NCBI RefSeq assembly: GCF_001939045.1
Contig: NZ_MKIM01000020.1
Coordinates: forward strand, 62,001 to 126,000
DNA: 64,000 nt
Direction: 5' to 3'
Origin: Rhizobium oryziradicis
GTDB taxonomy: Bacteria > Pseudomonadota > Alphaproteobacteria > Rhizobiales > Rhizobiaceae
Every line of letters starts with the position of its first letter. The first letter of the stretch is position 1. This document shows, piece after piece, positions 43,581 to 52,615 of this stretch. Below the pieces are notes generated by a model, which did no database searches, was not told the DNA's origin, and saw nothing but the letters and a program-made list of their open reading frames with translations. Both the position numbers and the translations under genes were made by a program.

Positions 43581-44135
43581 ATGGCAAATAGAACTGGAAC
43601 TTATTTTGCGTTCGATGGTCTTGGACAAACAGACCCTGCAAAATCGGATTTTAGATATTACGCGACGGTGCAAGGCTGGAACGCAGCTGAACACATCGAC
43701 TTTAAGTTTGTAAACAGCCATGAAAAAGCAAGTTCTGTTCGAGATACGAGCAAGTTAAGCACGCTTCAAGCTAGTATCCGGCAGCGGCTGGCTGGCTCGA
43801 AAAATATGGTCGTTATCATTTCAAAAGATACCCGCAAGACAGGGAGCTTACTTTCTTGGGAAATTGAAATGGCTGTCGATCATTACGAATTGCCTTTGAT
43901 TGTTGCTTATGCGGGATATCAGTCGATCCTCGATCCAGCGGCTCTTTCGAGCCGGTGGCCAACTCCTCTTGAAAAACGTATTAATAGTGGTGCCGCGCAG
44001 GCGATTCACATTCCCTTTAAGAAGGAGGCAATGTTCGATGCGATTAAAAGGTTCACAGTGAACGGCGAAGCGATCAGTATGTCTTTGCAGTTTTATAATC
44101 GTGAGACACATGTCCAGTGGGGTTACATAAGTTAG
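43581..44135 (+). CDS. thsB: Thoeris sensor ThsB, TIR domain
   Basis: A 184-residue TIR-like protein of the ThsB (MTH538) group. The first strand is TYFAFDG (residues 7-13), the second helix leads into SKNMVVIISKDTRKTGSLLSW, and the putative catalytic glutamate is Glu94 in SWEIEMAV, with PLIVAYAG as the next strand. TIR proteins of this type use NAD+ to build a cyclic or conjugated ADP-ribose messenger after phage sensing. It shares orientation and low GC with the Macro-TM gene upstream, forming the standard two-gene system. The start at 43581 is preceded by AGGGG. The ligand and trigger are unknown. Confidence 0.85.
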   Translation: MANRTGTYFAFDGLGQTDPAKSDFRYYATVQGWNAAEHIDFKFVNSHEKASSVRDTSKLSTLQASIRQRLAGSKNMVVIISKDTRKTGSLLSWEIEMAVDHYELPLIVAYAGYQSILDPAALSSRWPTPLEKRINSGAAQAIHIPFKKEAMFDAIKRFTVNGEAISMSLQFYNRETHVQWGYIS

Positions 44136-44248
44136 CTTCTTGGGTTCGATTGATCCAAGTCCAGCCGTCGTCAGTTTGCAATTGCCTGCAGACAGTTCGA
44201 GGCAATAGCCGTAGCCCAGAGTGATGACCGAAAAGCGGCGATGCCCAC

Positions 44249-45226
44249 TCACCCAACCAACCCCAGCATCTCCCGCGCCGCTGCTTCGTCGGTGATCAAC
44301 GTATTACAGCCAATGCGCTTAATAGTCGCGCGGATGGCGGGGGCGCGGTGGGCACCGCCGGAGGCGATGACAATGTGTTTGGCTTTTTTCAGTGTGTCGA
44401 GATCGACGGACATCACCGTTTCATTGATCGGGTGATTGATGGTGCGCCCGTCGGCGTCGAGAAAGTTGAACATGGTGTCGCAGACGCAGCCGGCTTCGAT
44501 CAGCTCTTCCAGCGTTTGACGCGAGATAAAGCCCTCAGACAGCGAGGTGGATTGCGGGCGAATGTCGCCGCAGGAGACTACGGCGAGATCGAGGTTTTCA
44601 GCCAGATCATAGATGGTTTTCAACCCGCATTGTTCGATCAATGCCCGTTTGGTGGCAATGGAATCCACCAGAAGCGGTGCCAAAAACATATAGCATTCGG
44701 CTCCCAACTGGCTTGCCAGCCGCCACGTATAGTCCAGCGGGTTGGTTTGGTGCACAGCAACAACGCCGCCCAGCAGGGAAACCACCTTGCAGTTTTCGCG
44801 CCGTGGCGGGCGAAAGCCGGCCAGCGATGCCGTCATGGTTCGGCCCCAGCCGACGCCGATGGTGGCATTGTCGGTGATCACTTCGGTGAGAAATTGGCCC
44901 AGCGCCAGGCCTACCGCGCGGGCAATGGAGGCAGCTTCCTGATCGCGCGGGGTAGGCACCACCACGGCCTCATCCAGCCCGTAAGCTTTTTCCAGTTTCA
45001 CCGCCAGCTCGACGCAATCATCAATGCCGTCGGCAATCCAGATTTGCACCTCTGAGCGCTTCAACGCCTCATCCAACATGCGAATAACGGTGGAGCGGCT
45101 GATGCCGAGCTTTTCGGCCACGTCCTTTTGCGTCAGGCCCTGATTGTAATAAAGCCAAGCGGCGCGAAGCCGCTGCGATGAGGCTTCAGATTGGGTGCTT
45201 TGGCTATCGCGTCGCAGTCTGGCCAC
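44249..45226 (-). CDS. SorC/DeoR-family sugar-binding transcriptional regulator
   Basis: A 325-residue SorC-family regulator. The N-terminal helix-turn-helix is AWLYYNQGLTQKDVAEKLGISRSTVIRML; the C-terminal sugar-phosphate-binding domain shows IGVGWGRTMTASL, VSLLGGVVAVHQTNPLDYTWRLA and IVIASGGAHRAPAIRATIKR. Such proteins respond to phosphorylated sugars. The start appears to be a GTG at 45226. It is divergent from transaldolase with a clear inverted repeat in between, so it probably controls tal and itself according to a pentose phosphate-type effector. The effector is inferred only. Confidence 0.92.
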   Translation of the reverse strand: MARLRRDSQSTQSEASSQRLRAAWLYYNQGLTQKDVAEKLGISRSTVIRMLDEALKRSEVQIWIADGIDDCVELAVKLEKAYGLDEAVVVPTPRDQEAASIARAVGLALGQFLTEVITDNATIGVGWGRTMTASLAGFRPPRRENCKVVSLLGGVVAVHQTNPLDYTWRLASQLGAECYMFLAPLLVDSIATKRALIEQCGLKTIYDLAENLDLAVVSCGDIRPQSTSLSEGFISRQTLEELIEAGCVCDTMFNFLDADGRTINHPINETVMSVDLDTLKKAKHIVIASGGAHRAPAIRATIKRIGCNTLITDEAAAREMLGLVG

Positions 45227-45275
45227 GGTGTCACTTCATCCTCGTTCGTGATGGTTCACTATCGCAACATGTGAA

Positions 45276-45303
45276 ACATTTGTCAAATCGACAAGACAAA
45301 TGT
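45276..45303. promoter_or_regulatory. Candidate SorC-type operator between the regulator and transaldolase
   Basis: ACATTTGTC and GACAAATGT form a perfect 9-bp inverted repeat with a 10-base spacer, and a nested TTGTC/GACAA pair lies inside. A TTGAC just downstream (45305-45309) could be the -35 of tal. The position suits repression or activation by the adjacent SorC protein. Confidence 0.6.
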
Positions 45304-45419
45304 CTTGACTTCGCGCTAATAACTGCGGATATTTGGAACAAAGAGGAGGCAGTTTCGTTTGTTTTGCGAAACCAAATGCCCGATCAGCATTCACGCGAAT
45401 GACCTGAAGGAATGAACGG

Positions 45420-46376
45420 ATGACTTCGAAACTTGAACAACTTCGCGCCATGACCACCGTTGTTGCCGACACCGGCGATATCGAAGCGGTGGCGCGCATC
45501 AAGCCGGTGGATTGCACCACCAACCCCTCGATTGTTCTGAAAGCGCTTGGCACCGAGATGTTTGCCGATGCGTTTGACGAAGCGGTCAAGTGGGGCAAGG
45601 CGAAAGGCGGCGCATCGGAGGCCGTGACAGAGGCGGTTGCCGACCGTTTGGCGATTTCTGTGGGTGCGGCGCTGGCCAAACTGGTGCCCGGCCGGGTTTC
45701 GACCGAAGTGGATGCTGACCTTTCTTTTGACACACATGCTTCTCTGACCAAGGCGCGCTCAATCATTGCTCAGTACAAGGAACGTGGCATTGAAAAGGAT
45801 CGCATCCTGATCAAGCTGGCCTCCACATGGGAAGGCATTCGCGCCGCCGAAGTGTTGCAGAAGGAGGGCATTGATTGCAATCTGACCCTGCTGTTTTCCA
45901 AGGCTCAGGCCGTTGCCTGCGCCGATGCCAAGGCATTTCTGATTTCGCCCTTCGTGGGCCGTATTCTCGACTGGTATAAAAAATCGACCGGCGAAAACTA
46001 CACATCCGAGACCGATCCGGGCGTGGTTTCGGTGCGCTCGATCTACAATTATTACAAGGTCAATGGCATTGAGACCATTGTTATGGGAGCCTCTTTCCGC
46101 AACGCTGGCGAGATTGAAGCTCTGGCCGGTTGCGACCGCCTGACCATCAGCCCCGCGCTTTTGGACGAGCTGGATGCTGCCAAGGGGGATCTGCCGCGTA
46201 TTCTGTCGCCATCCAAGACGACGCCTGATCCGCGCGTGACGCTGGATGAAAAGGCCTTCCGCTGGGCGATGAACGAAGACGCCATGGCAACGGAAAAGCT
46301 TGCTGAAGGCATTCGCGCTTTTGCCAAGGATCTTGGTACATTGCGTGGTCTGGTGGCCAAGAAGCTGGCTGCGTAA
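45420..46376 (+). CDS. tal: Transaldolase
   Basis: A 318-residue classical transaldolase (TalB-like length). It moves a dihydroxyacetone unit between sugar phosphates in the non-oxidative pentose phosphate pathway. The Schiff-base Lys132 is in [16 protein letters not shown]; other conserved parts are [12 protein letters not shown] and the phosphate-site region [13 protein letters not shown] with [15 protein letters not shown] precedes the ATG. It is divergent from a SorC regulator, an uncommon way to control this housekeeping enzyme, and is followed by a terminator. Confidence 0.97.
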   Translation: MTSKLEQLRAMTTVVADTGDIEAVARIKPVDCTTNPSIVLKALGTEMFADAFDEAVKWGKAKGGASEAVTEAVADRLAISVGAALAKLVPGRVSTEVDADLSFDTHASLTKARSIIAQYKERGIEKDRILIKLASTWEGIRAAEVLQKEGIDCNLTLLFSKAQAVACADAKAFLISPFVGRILDWYKKSTGENYTSETDPGVVSVRSIYNYYKVNGIETIVMGASFRNAGEIEALAGCDRLTISPALLDELDAAKGDLPRILSPSKTTPDPRVTLDEKAFRWAMNEDAMATEKLAEGIRAFAKDLGTLRGLVAKKLAA

Positions 46377-46396
46377 AAAGCAGAATGAGCACATGA

Positions 46397-46432
46397 AAGG
46401 GCGTGGTGCAAACCGCGCCCTTGTTGTTTGTG
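46397..46432 (+). terminator. Terminator of tal
   Basis: A 10-bp stem (AAGGGCGTGG / CCGCGCCCTT, one wobble pair) has a 6-base loop and is followed by the T-rich GTTGTTTGTG. It sits between convergent tal and the SH3-protein gene. Confidence 0.72.
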
Positions 46433-46433
46433 C

Positions 46434-46955
46434 TTATTCGTTGCCGCTGTTTTTATCGGAGCCAAAGGCATTTGGAACCTGCCAATTGCCATATTTGTCG
46501 CGCTTTGGCCTGATCGGCATATCGAGATAGGGGCCGCCGGGCACGCCGCCAATGGTGTCATCGGGGCTATCATCCGGTTCGCCGCCGGTTTTCTTCAAAA
46601 ACCGGCCATCCACCCAGCCGCTGATGCGCGGACGATCATAGGTGGCAATGCGGCACCAATAGCCGCCGCGGCTTTCCATGCAGTTTTGCCGGTCCACCGG
46701 GGTGCCTTCATTCAACGTGTTGATAATGCGAAAATTGGGCCCGGCACCAGACAGCACCGGCAAATCAGAGCCTTTCGGCAGGCCGGTGACGTGCCATAGA
46801 TAAGGATCGGGCATGCCGGTGGTGGGCGTGCGGCTTTGGGTGTCACTGCCATCCATGGGCGGCGCTTCGATGACAGATTGGCTCATGGCAGGAGAGGTCA
46901 TGAGCATCCATCCGAGACTTGTAACCATCAGCCCCGTTTTGATTATGATACGCAT
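46434..46955 (-). CDS. Secreted SH3-domain protein
   Basis: A 173-residue protein with a signal peptide (SLGWMLMTSPAMSQ, cleavage near residue 26) and a bacterial SH3 (SH3_3) domain at about residues 55-125: SDLPVLSGAGPNFRIINTL through NCMESRGGYWCRIATYDRPRISGWVDGRFL. The two cysteines in this domain may pair. Bacterial SH3 domains often bind cell wall. The C-terminus is Pro/Gly/Asp-rich. The ATG at 46955 is chosen to begin the signal peptide, preceded by GGAG. The function is otherwise unknown. Confidence 0.83.
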   Translation of the reverse strand: MRIIIKTGLMVTSLGWMLMTSPAMSQSVIEAPPMDGSDTQSRTPTTGMPDPYLWHVTGLPKGSDLPVLSGAGPNFRIINTLNEGTPVDRQNCMESRGGYWCRIATYDRPRISGWVDGRFLKKTGGEPDDSPDDTIGGVPGGPYLDMPIRPKRDKYGNWQVPNAFGSDKNSGNE

Positions 46956-47175
46956 TGTCTTCTCCTCAAAATTCGCACGCTGCATGCATGATAGGGTCTA
47001 TTGGTTAAATCCGGGTGGACTTTCTTTTTAGGCCAGCCTGCGTGTATTTTCACGTTCTGCCCCGCCGATCGGCAGTTCTTTTGCTGGAAAAAGCTGATAT
47101 ATCTGAAAACGAAGCAGGCGCTTCTTCTCCTTCTCGAAAAGATTTTCATCTCTCGAGGGCGAACTCCAGATCTTG

Positions 47176-48069
47176 ATGGCGTGCATGAAATCGAACCCGC
47201 TTGGCTATCTCTTTGCGTTCATCGCTTTCACGGTATTTTCCATTCAGGATGGTATTTCAAAACATCTGGGTGATAGTTATTCGCCCATTGTGGTGGCCAC
47301 GGTGCGCTATTGGGCGTTTGCCGCCTTTGCGCTTGTTATGGCCGCACGCTCCAAACATGGCTTTAAGGTTGCGCTGAAAAGCACACGTCCCGTTTTGCAG
47401 ATTGTGCGCGGCTTGCTGCTGGGTGTGCAGATTATTGTGTCCATATTGGCCTTTTATTATGTCGGGCTTGGTCAGTCGCAGGCGATTTTTGCCTCAGGGC
47501 CGATTTTCATCGCTCTCTTGTCGGTTCCGATGCTGGGCGAAAAAGTGGGCTGGCGGCGCTGGACGGCGATTTGTGTGGGGCTGGTTGGCGTTCTGCTGAT
47601 TTTGTCACCGCGATCGGGAAGCTTTAACCCGATGATGATTTTGCCCTTGATTTGTGCCGTATCTGGCGCGTTTTATGGCATATTGACACGGCTGGTCAGC
47701 CGGACTGACCCGCCTGTTACCAGCTTTTTCTACATGTGCATGGTGGGCTTTGTCGGGGCCAATTGCCTGGCACCGTTTTACTTCACGCCAGTTGCGCGCG
47801 CCGATTGGTTCTGGCTGGCGGCCCTGTGTTGCACGGGAATTGTTGGCCACCTTTGCCTGATCAAGGCCTATGAAAAGCTGGATGCCGTCGTGTTGCAACC
47901 CATAGGATATTTCCAGCTGGTGCTGGGATCCATAATCGCAGTGGTTGTTTTCCAAGAGACGCTAAAAGTCAATATGGTGTTTGGCTCCATCATCGTTGTG
48001 GGGGCTGGTCTCTTCACTGTTTGGCGCGAACATGTTGTGTCGCGCGCGGCGAAAAACGCTAAAACCTGA
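47176..48069 (+). CDS. DMT-superfamily (EamA) transporter
   Basis: About 297 residues with ten predicted membrane helices arranged as two EamA halves (for example FASGPIFIALLSVPMLGEKVGWRRW in the first half and YFQLVLGSIIAVVVFQETL in the second). These are 10-TMS drug/metabolite transporters, usually exporters of amino acids or metabolites. Start is uncertain between ATG at 47176 and 47185. No neighbour gives a hint of its substrate. Confidence 0.88.
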   Translation: MACMKSNPLGYLFAFIAFTVFSIQDGISKHLGDSYSPIVVATVRYWAFAAFALVMAARSKHGFKVALKSTRPVLQIVRGLLLGVQIIVSILAFYYVGLGQSQAIFASGPIFIALLSVPMLGEKVGWRRWTAICVGLVGVLLILSPRSGSFNPMMILPLICAVSGAFYGILTRLVSRTDPPVTSFFYMCMVGFVGANCLAPFYFTPVARADWFWLAALCCTGIVGHLCLIKAYEKLDAVVLQPIGYFQLVLGSIIAVVVFQETLKVNMVFGSIIVVGAGLFTVWREHVVSRAAKNAKT

Positions 48070-48248
48070 ATTTTATTCAATTTTTAGATGTAACGGCGCG
48101 TTAACTACGCTGTTAAATTCCACCGCCTGTTGTGGCCGGTTACCGCCGAAATTAAGTGTTCTGCAATGCAATACCGCCAATTCTCTTCTCAATAGAAGTT
48201 GGAAAGGCGTGGGGCAATGCGCCTTTTTCGCGGGACATGGGTATCCTC

Positions 48249-49328
48249 ATGAAGAAACTATTTGGCAAGATCCGCCTGACGCGGAAAATGTTATGGATAT
48301 TTATCGGCGTATGCGTGGTGTGCAATGCCACGGGTGCGGCTGCCGTCTTTATTGGACGTGATAGACTGATCGGCCCTTCCTATGCCGATTTGAATGGTCT
48401 TTCATGCATGGAGGTTGGCTCGGTTGATATTCATCACAAAGATCAGGTCTGGGTGCGCAAATACGTCTCTGTTGATCATGCCGATGGTGTAAGCCGCATC
48501 AAAACCGCATTGCGGGTGGCAAAAGCCGTTGCCGATAGCCGCAAAGTAGATCTGGTGCAGGTGGTGGTGGTGGATAAAAACGGCCCAACCGACCGCTCAG
48601 GCATTCGTGGCCGTGCCATTGGCGCTGATGTTGTCTATATTCGCGACCCTGAAACGCTGCCTGCTGGTGTAACCCGCGCAAAGCTGACAGCGCGGTACGT
48701 GGATGCTAGAGCCAACAGCACCGGCGATTTCTATGGTACCACGGTTAACCTGCCAACCAACAATGCAGCTGCCATCATGGCCAAAATGACCGATAAGGTT
48801 GACTGCGATAAGCCTGTTCCCGTTCTGCCGGAAGGTGAATTGAAAGCAAAGGCCAAAGAAGGCGAACATGCAGCACCTGCCGAAAGCGCCCACGGTGGTG
48901 GTGAGGAGAAGGCCGTCGAGAAGCCAGCCGCTGAGCATGGCGGCGAAGCTGCCGCCCCGGCTGAAGAAAAGCCAGGGATGATTGCCTCCATCAAGAGCAT
49001 GATCTTTGGCGCCCCAGAAAAGCCTGCGGCTGATGCCCATAGCGAAGCGCAACCTGTTGTTCCAAGCATTGAAGGTCCAAAAACCGAGGCCAAGCCCAGC
49101 GCGGATGCCCACGGTGGCGATAAGGCGGCTGCCCAAAAGCCGGAGGATCACGCAACGTCTGAGCCTGTGACAATGCCTGCCGTCGTGACAAAGCCAGCCG
49201 AGATTGTGGCCGCTGTGGAGCCCGTCGAAGATCAAAGCTTACTGACCTCGGTGAAATCGATGGTCTTCGGTGCCAAAGAGCCTGAAGACAGCAAGAAGCC
49301 AGTGGTGGTTGACGAAAAGTCGCATTGA
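48249..49328 (+). CDS. Membrane-anchored protein with Ala/Pro/Glu-rich tail
   Basis: A 359-residue protein. One membrane helix at about residues 14-36 is followed by a globular part (about 45-185) and then a low-complexity tail rich in Ala, Pro, Glu, Lys and His (about 195-359). The tail has two copies of a short motif, SIKSMIFGA (residues 247-255) and SVKSMVFGA (334-342). Two cysteines (in GLSCMEVG and KVDCDKPV) bracket the globular part. I do not recognise the family; it may be a periplasmic domain with a flexible tail. It ends at a strong bidirectional terminator shared with lysS. The ATG at 48249 starts a typical basic N-terminus. Confidence 0.75.
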   Translation: MKKLFGKIRLTRKMLWIFIGVCVVCNATGAAAVFIGRDRLIGPSYADLNGLSCMEVGSVDIHHKDQVWVRKYVSVDHADGVSRIKTALRVAKAVADSRKVDLVQVVVVDKNGPTDRSGIRGRAIGADVVYIRDPETLPAGVTRAKLTARYVDARANSTGDFYGTTVNLPTNNAAAIMAKMTDKVDCDKPVPVLPEGELKAKAKEGEHAAPAESAHGGGEEKAVEKPAAEHGGEAAAPAEEKPGMIASIKSMIFGAPEKPAADAHSEAQPVVPSIEGPKTEAKPSADAHGGDKAAAQKPEDHATSEPVTMPAVVTKPAEIVAAVEPVEDQSLLTSVKSMVFGAKEPEDSKKPVVVDEKSH

Positions 49329-49357
49329 TTTCTGCCAGATCCGGATTGAACACGACA

Positions 49358-49404
49358 GCATGAAAAAGCCCGCCGCGAGAGGATCGCGGCGGGCTTTTTC
49401 ATGC
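49358..49404. terminator. Bidirectional terminator between convergent genes
   Basis: A 21-bp perfect stem containing AAAAAGCCCGCCGCGA and its complement has a 5-base loop. It has T tracts within its arms on both strands, so it can end transcripts of both the membrane-anchored protein gene and lysS. Confidence 0.93.
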
Positions 49405-49452
49405 GTGTCTCAGGCTTCTCGCAGATAAGAAGAGGAAGCCTGTGTGTTCTGA

Positions 49453-50949
49453 TCAATCCGCCTTGGCGCGCCGCGCCGGGAACAGAATGATGTCGCGGAT
49501 CGATGGTGCGTTGGTCAGCAGCATGATCAAGCGGTCTACACCAATACCAAGGCCGCCAGCCGGTGGCATGCCCTGATCGATGGCATCGAGGAATTCATCG
49601 TCCAGCTGCTTGTCTTTTTCGCCACGGGCATGGGCCTGTTCCAGCTGCTCGACCATGCGCTTGCGCTGCTCTTCCGGGTCGTTCAACTCGGAAAACGCAT
49701 TGCCGATTTCCCAGGCGTTGCAATAGGTCTCAAACCGCTCCACCAGACGCGGCTCGCCGGGCACTTCCTTGGCGAAAGGCGAAATGTCTTTGGGGAAGTG
49801 CGTCACATGGCTTGGTTGAATCAGCGTGCCTTCGACCTTTTCTTCAAAGATGAAGGACAGGCATTCGCCCCATGTCCAATCTTTCTCAACGGCAAAGCCA
49901 GCTGCCTCTGAGGCTGCGCGGGCTTCTTCGTCGGTCTTGATGGACAGGAAGTCTATCCCCGTGGCTTCCTTGACAGCATCTGGCATCGGCACGCGCTTGA
50001 ACGGACCCTTGAAGGAGATTTCCTTGTCGCCAAAGGCAAATTCCGTGGAGCCATGAATGCGCATGGCCAGCTCGCCAAACAGGCGCTCCACCAGATCCAT
50101 CATGTCTTCGTAATCGGCATAGGCCCAGTAGCACTCCATCATGGTGAATTCTGGATTGTGCCGGGTGGAGACGCCTTCGTTGCGGAAGTTGCGGTTGATT
50201 TCAAAGATCTTGTCGGACAGGCCAGACACCAGCGTGCGCTTGAGGAAGAGTTCCGGCGCAATGCGCAGATACATGTCCTGCTTCAGCGTGTTGTGATGGG
50301 TCTTGAACGGATCGGCAGACGCGCCGCCATAGATGGATTGCAGCATGGGGGTTTCGACCTCCATGAAGCCATCGTTTTCCATAAAGCGGCGAATGCCGGA
50401 GACGATCTTGGAGCGCTGCTGAAAGCGCAGCTTGGATTCGTCATTGGTCAGAATGTCGAGGTGGCGCTTGCGGTAGCGCACTTCAATGTCGGTCACGCCG
50501 TGGTATTTTTCCGGCATGGGCAGAAGCGTCTTGGTCAACATGGTGATGGTTTCGGCGTTGATGGTCAGCTCGCCGCGCTTGGTGCGGCGAACAGGACCGG
50601 TGACGCCAATAATATCGCCCAGATCAATCATCGGCAGAAGGCTGCGCGCCTCTTCAGGCGTCGTGTCCTTATGGGAAAAGATCTGGATTTTGCCAGATGC
50701 ATCGCGCAGGTCCATGAACATGCCGGAATTGCGCGAAGAATAGATGCGGCCAGCAACCGTGACGGTCTCGCCCGCTTCTGTGTCCGGCTCCAGCTCGGCA
50801 TATTTCTCAGCCAATTCCGCCGTGGTGGTGGTGCGGTGGAAATGGGCTGGATAAACATCGCCAATCTGCTCGCGCAGCAGCGCCAGTTTCTGGCGGCGCA
50901 CTTCAGCGGCGTCGGAGGAGAGGGCGGTTTCGGTGTTTGCTTCGGTCAT
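49453..50949 (-). CDS. lysS: Lysyl-tRNA synthetase (class II)
   Basis: A 498-residue class II LysRS (505 in E. coli). The N-terminal OB-fold anticodon-binding domain covers about residues 60-145. The catalytic part has motif 2 (FRNEGVSTRHNPEFTMMECYWAY), and motif 3 with GLGIGVDRLIMLLTNAPSIRD at the C-terminus. It charges tRNA-Lys. It lies 79 bp downstream of gltX on the same strand, and the two probably share a transcript. Confidence 0.98.
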   Translation of the reverse strand: MTEANTETALSSDAAEVRRQKLALLREQIGDVYPAHFHRTTTTAELAEKYAELEPDTEAGETVTVAGRIYSSRNSGMFMDLRDASGKIQIFSHKDTTPEEARSLLPMIDLGDIIGVTGPVRRTKRGELTINAETITMLTKTLLPMPEKYHGVTDIEVRYRKRHLDILTNDESKLRFQQRSKIVSGIRRFMENDGFMEVETPMLQSIYGGASADPFKTHHNTLKQDMYLRIAPELFLKRTLVSGLSDKIFEINRNFRNEGVSTRHNPEFTMMECYWAYADYEDMMDLVERLFGELAMRIHGSTEFAFGDKEISFKGPFKRVPMPDAVKEATGIDFLSIKTDEEARAASEAAGFAVEKDWTWGECLSFIFEEKVEGTLIQPSHVTHFPKDISPFAKEVPGEPRLVERFETYCNAWEIGNAFSELNDPEEQRKRMVEQLEQAHARGEKDKQLDDEFLDAIDQGMPPAGGLGIGVDRLIMLLTNAPSIRDIILFPARRAKAD

Positions 50950-51028
50950 CTTGGTCGCCTATCGGGCACGAAATTTGAAATCAATGAAGGGAACCCCTCC
51001 CGCAATGGGGAGGGATCGGATTTGCCAA

Positions 51029-52483
51029 TCAGACGGCACCTGCCATAGTCGTCAATACTTGAATGGCCACTTTAAGGCGCTGGCGCACCACAGAACGACC
51101 CAGAAGCGCCATGCTGTCGAACAGCGGCAGCGAGCGCTGGCTGCCAGACACGGCGACAAACAGCGGCGGTGTTACCACGCGCAGCTTCTTGCCCATGCGC
51201 TCGGAAATGGCGCGCAGCTCTTCTTCAATGGTCGCCACATTCCATTCCAGAATCTTTTCCAGATCGGCTTGAACGGTGGTGACGATTTCCAGCGTATCGG
51301 CAGGCGTGGTCTTAAGGCCCGCAAACGAGGCAGGTGTCAGGCCCACATCATTGGACAGCATGAAGCCTGCAAGGTTTGGCAATTCCCCCAGCTTGGTCAC
51401 GCGGCTCTGCGCCAGTTTCAGCGCTTCGGTCAGGCGGTCGTTTTCCGATGCCCATTCAAACACGCGGGCCAGATACTCTTCCGGCGTCAGCTTTTCACGC
51501 AGCCAGCGACCGTTCAGCCAATCCAGCTTTTGAATATCGAAAATCGCACCTGCCTTTGAGAGATTGTCAGGATCGAAATTGGCAATCAACTGCTCCATGT
51601 CCAGCAGTTCCTCGCCTTCCGCGATCTGCATGAAGAACAGGCCGAGGAAGTTCATCAGCGCTTCCGGCAGATAGCCCAGCGCCGAATAATAGGAGATCGA
51701 CGTTGGGTTCTTGCGCTTCGAAAGCTTCGATTTGTCGGCATTGCGCATCAGGCTGAGATGCATGAACACCGGCGGCTCAAGGCCGAGGTATTTGTAGATC
51801 AGGATGTGCTTTGGCACCGATGCCAACCACTCTTCGCCGCGCGCGACGTGGGTGATTTTCATCAGGTGGTCATCCACCACATTGGCCATATGGTAGGTTG
51901 GCATGCCGTCTGCCTTGAGCAGAACCTGCATGTCTACGCTTTCCCATGGAATCGACACGTCGCCATAGACGCCATCGTGGAAGTCACACGAGCCGGAGGT
52001 GGGGATTTTAAGGCGCACAACCGAAGGCTCGCCGGCTTCCATACGGGCGGTGACTTCTTCTGCTTTGAGGTGCAGGCACAGACCATCATAACCCGGAGGC
52101 TTGCCCGCAGCGCGCTGGCTTTCACGCATCTGCTCCAGCCGCTCCGGCGTGCAGAAACAGCGAAAGGCATTGCCTTCATTGACCATCTTATCGACAAACG
52201 GACGATAGGTATCCTTGCGCTCAGACTGGCGGTACGGACCATAAGGGCCGCCAACATCCGGGCCTTCAGCCCAGGTCAACCCGGTCCATTTCAGCGCGTC
52301 CAGCACTTTCTGCTCAAACTCTGCGGTGGAGCGAGTGGCATCGGTATCTTCGATGCGCAAGATGAACTCGCCGCCGTGTTTTTTGGCAAACAGATAGTTG
52401 AACAGCGCGATATAGGCTGTGCCAACATGGGGCTCGCCAGTGGGGGAAGGGGCAATGCGGACGCGGACGCCGGAAGTGGTCAT
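51029..52483 (-). CDS. gltX: Glutamyl-tRNA synthetase
   Basis: A 484-residue class I GluRS. The HIGH-type motif is PTGEPHVGTAY at residues about 12-22 and the KMSKS-type motif is KLSKRKNPTS near residue 255. It charges tRNA-Glu, and also tRNA-Gln in bacteria that use the amidotransferase route, as alphaproteobacteria do. Some species carry two gltX genes; only this one is in the window. Upstream lies a 550-bp gap with palindromic repeats. Confidence 0.98.
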   Translation of the reverse strand: MTTSGVRVRIAPSPTGEPHVGTAYIALFNYLFAKKHGGEFILRIEDTDATRSTAEFEQKVLDALKWTGLTWAEGPDVGGPYGPYRQSERKDTYRPFVDKMVNEGNAFRCFCTPERLEQMRESQRAAGKPPGYDGLCLHLKAEEVTARMEAGEPSVVRLKIPTSGSCDFHDGVYGDVSIPWESVDMQVLLKADGMPTYHMANVVDDHLMKITHVARGEEWLASVPKHILIYKYLGLEPPVFMHLSLMRNADKSKLSKRKNPTSISYYSALGYLPEALMNFLGLFFMQIAEGEELLDMEQLIANFDPDNLSKAGAIFDIQKLDWLNGRWLREKLTPEEYLARVFEWASENDRLTEALKLAQSRVTKLGELPNLAGFMLSNDVGLTPASFAGLKTTPADTLEIVTTVQADLEKILEWNVATIEEELRAISERMGKKLRVVTPPLFVAVSGSQRSLPLFDSMALLGRSVVRQRLKVAIQVLTTMAGAV

Positions 52484-52564
52484 GGTTTTTCTCGTATTCG
52501 CGTGCAGGCGGCCAAGCGAAGGTTCGCCTTGAGAATGATGATGTTAAAAAATGCAGAAATGCTC

Positions 52565-52605
52565 CTAGAATCTGTCTGGTTCAATGTGAACAAGACAGAT
52601 TCTAG
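52565..52605. repeat. 41-bp near-perfect palindrome
   Basis: CTAGAATCTGTCT pairs with AGACAGATTCTAG and, after one mismatch, GTTCA pairs with TGAAC around an ATG loop. It lies 82 bp upstream of gltX and 10 bp from a second palindromic element with similar TGTC/GACA arms. Confidence 0.85.
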
Positions 52606-52615
52606 ATTTTTGTTT

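Noticed and set aside
50992..51014. CCCTCCC/GGGAGGG hairpin between gltX and lysS
   Set aside because: The stem is short, has no U tract and lies within a probable operon; I cannot support a terminator.
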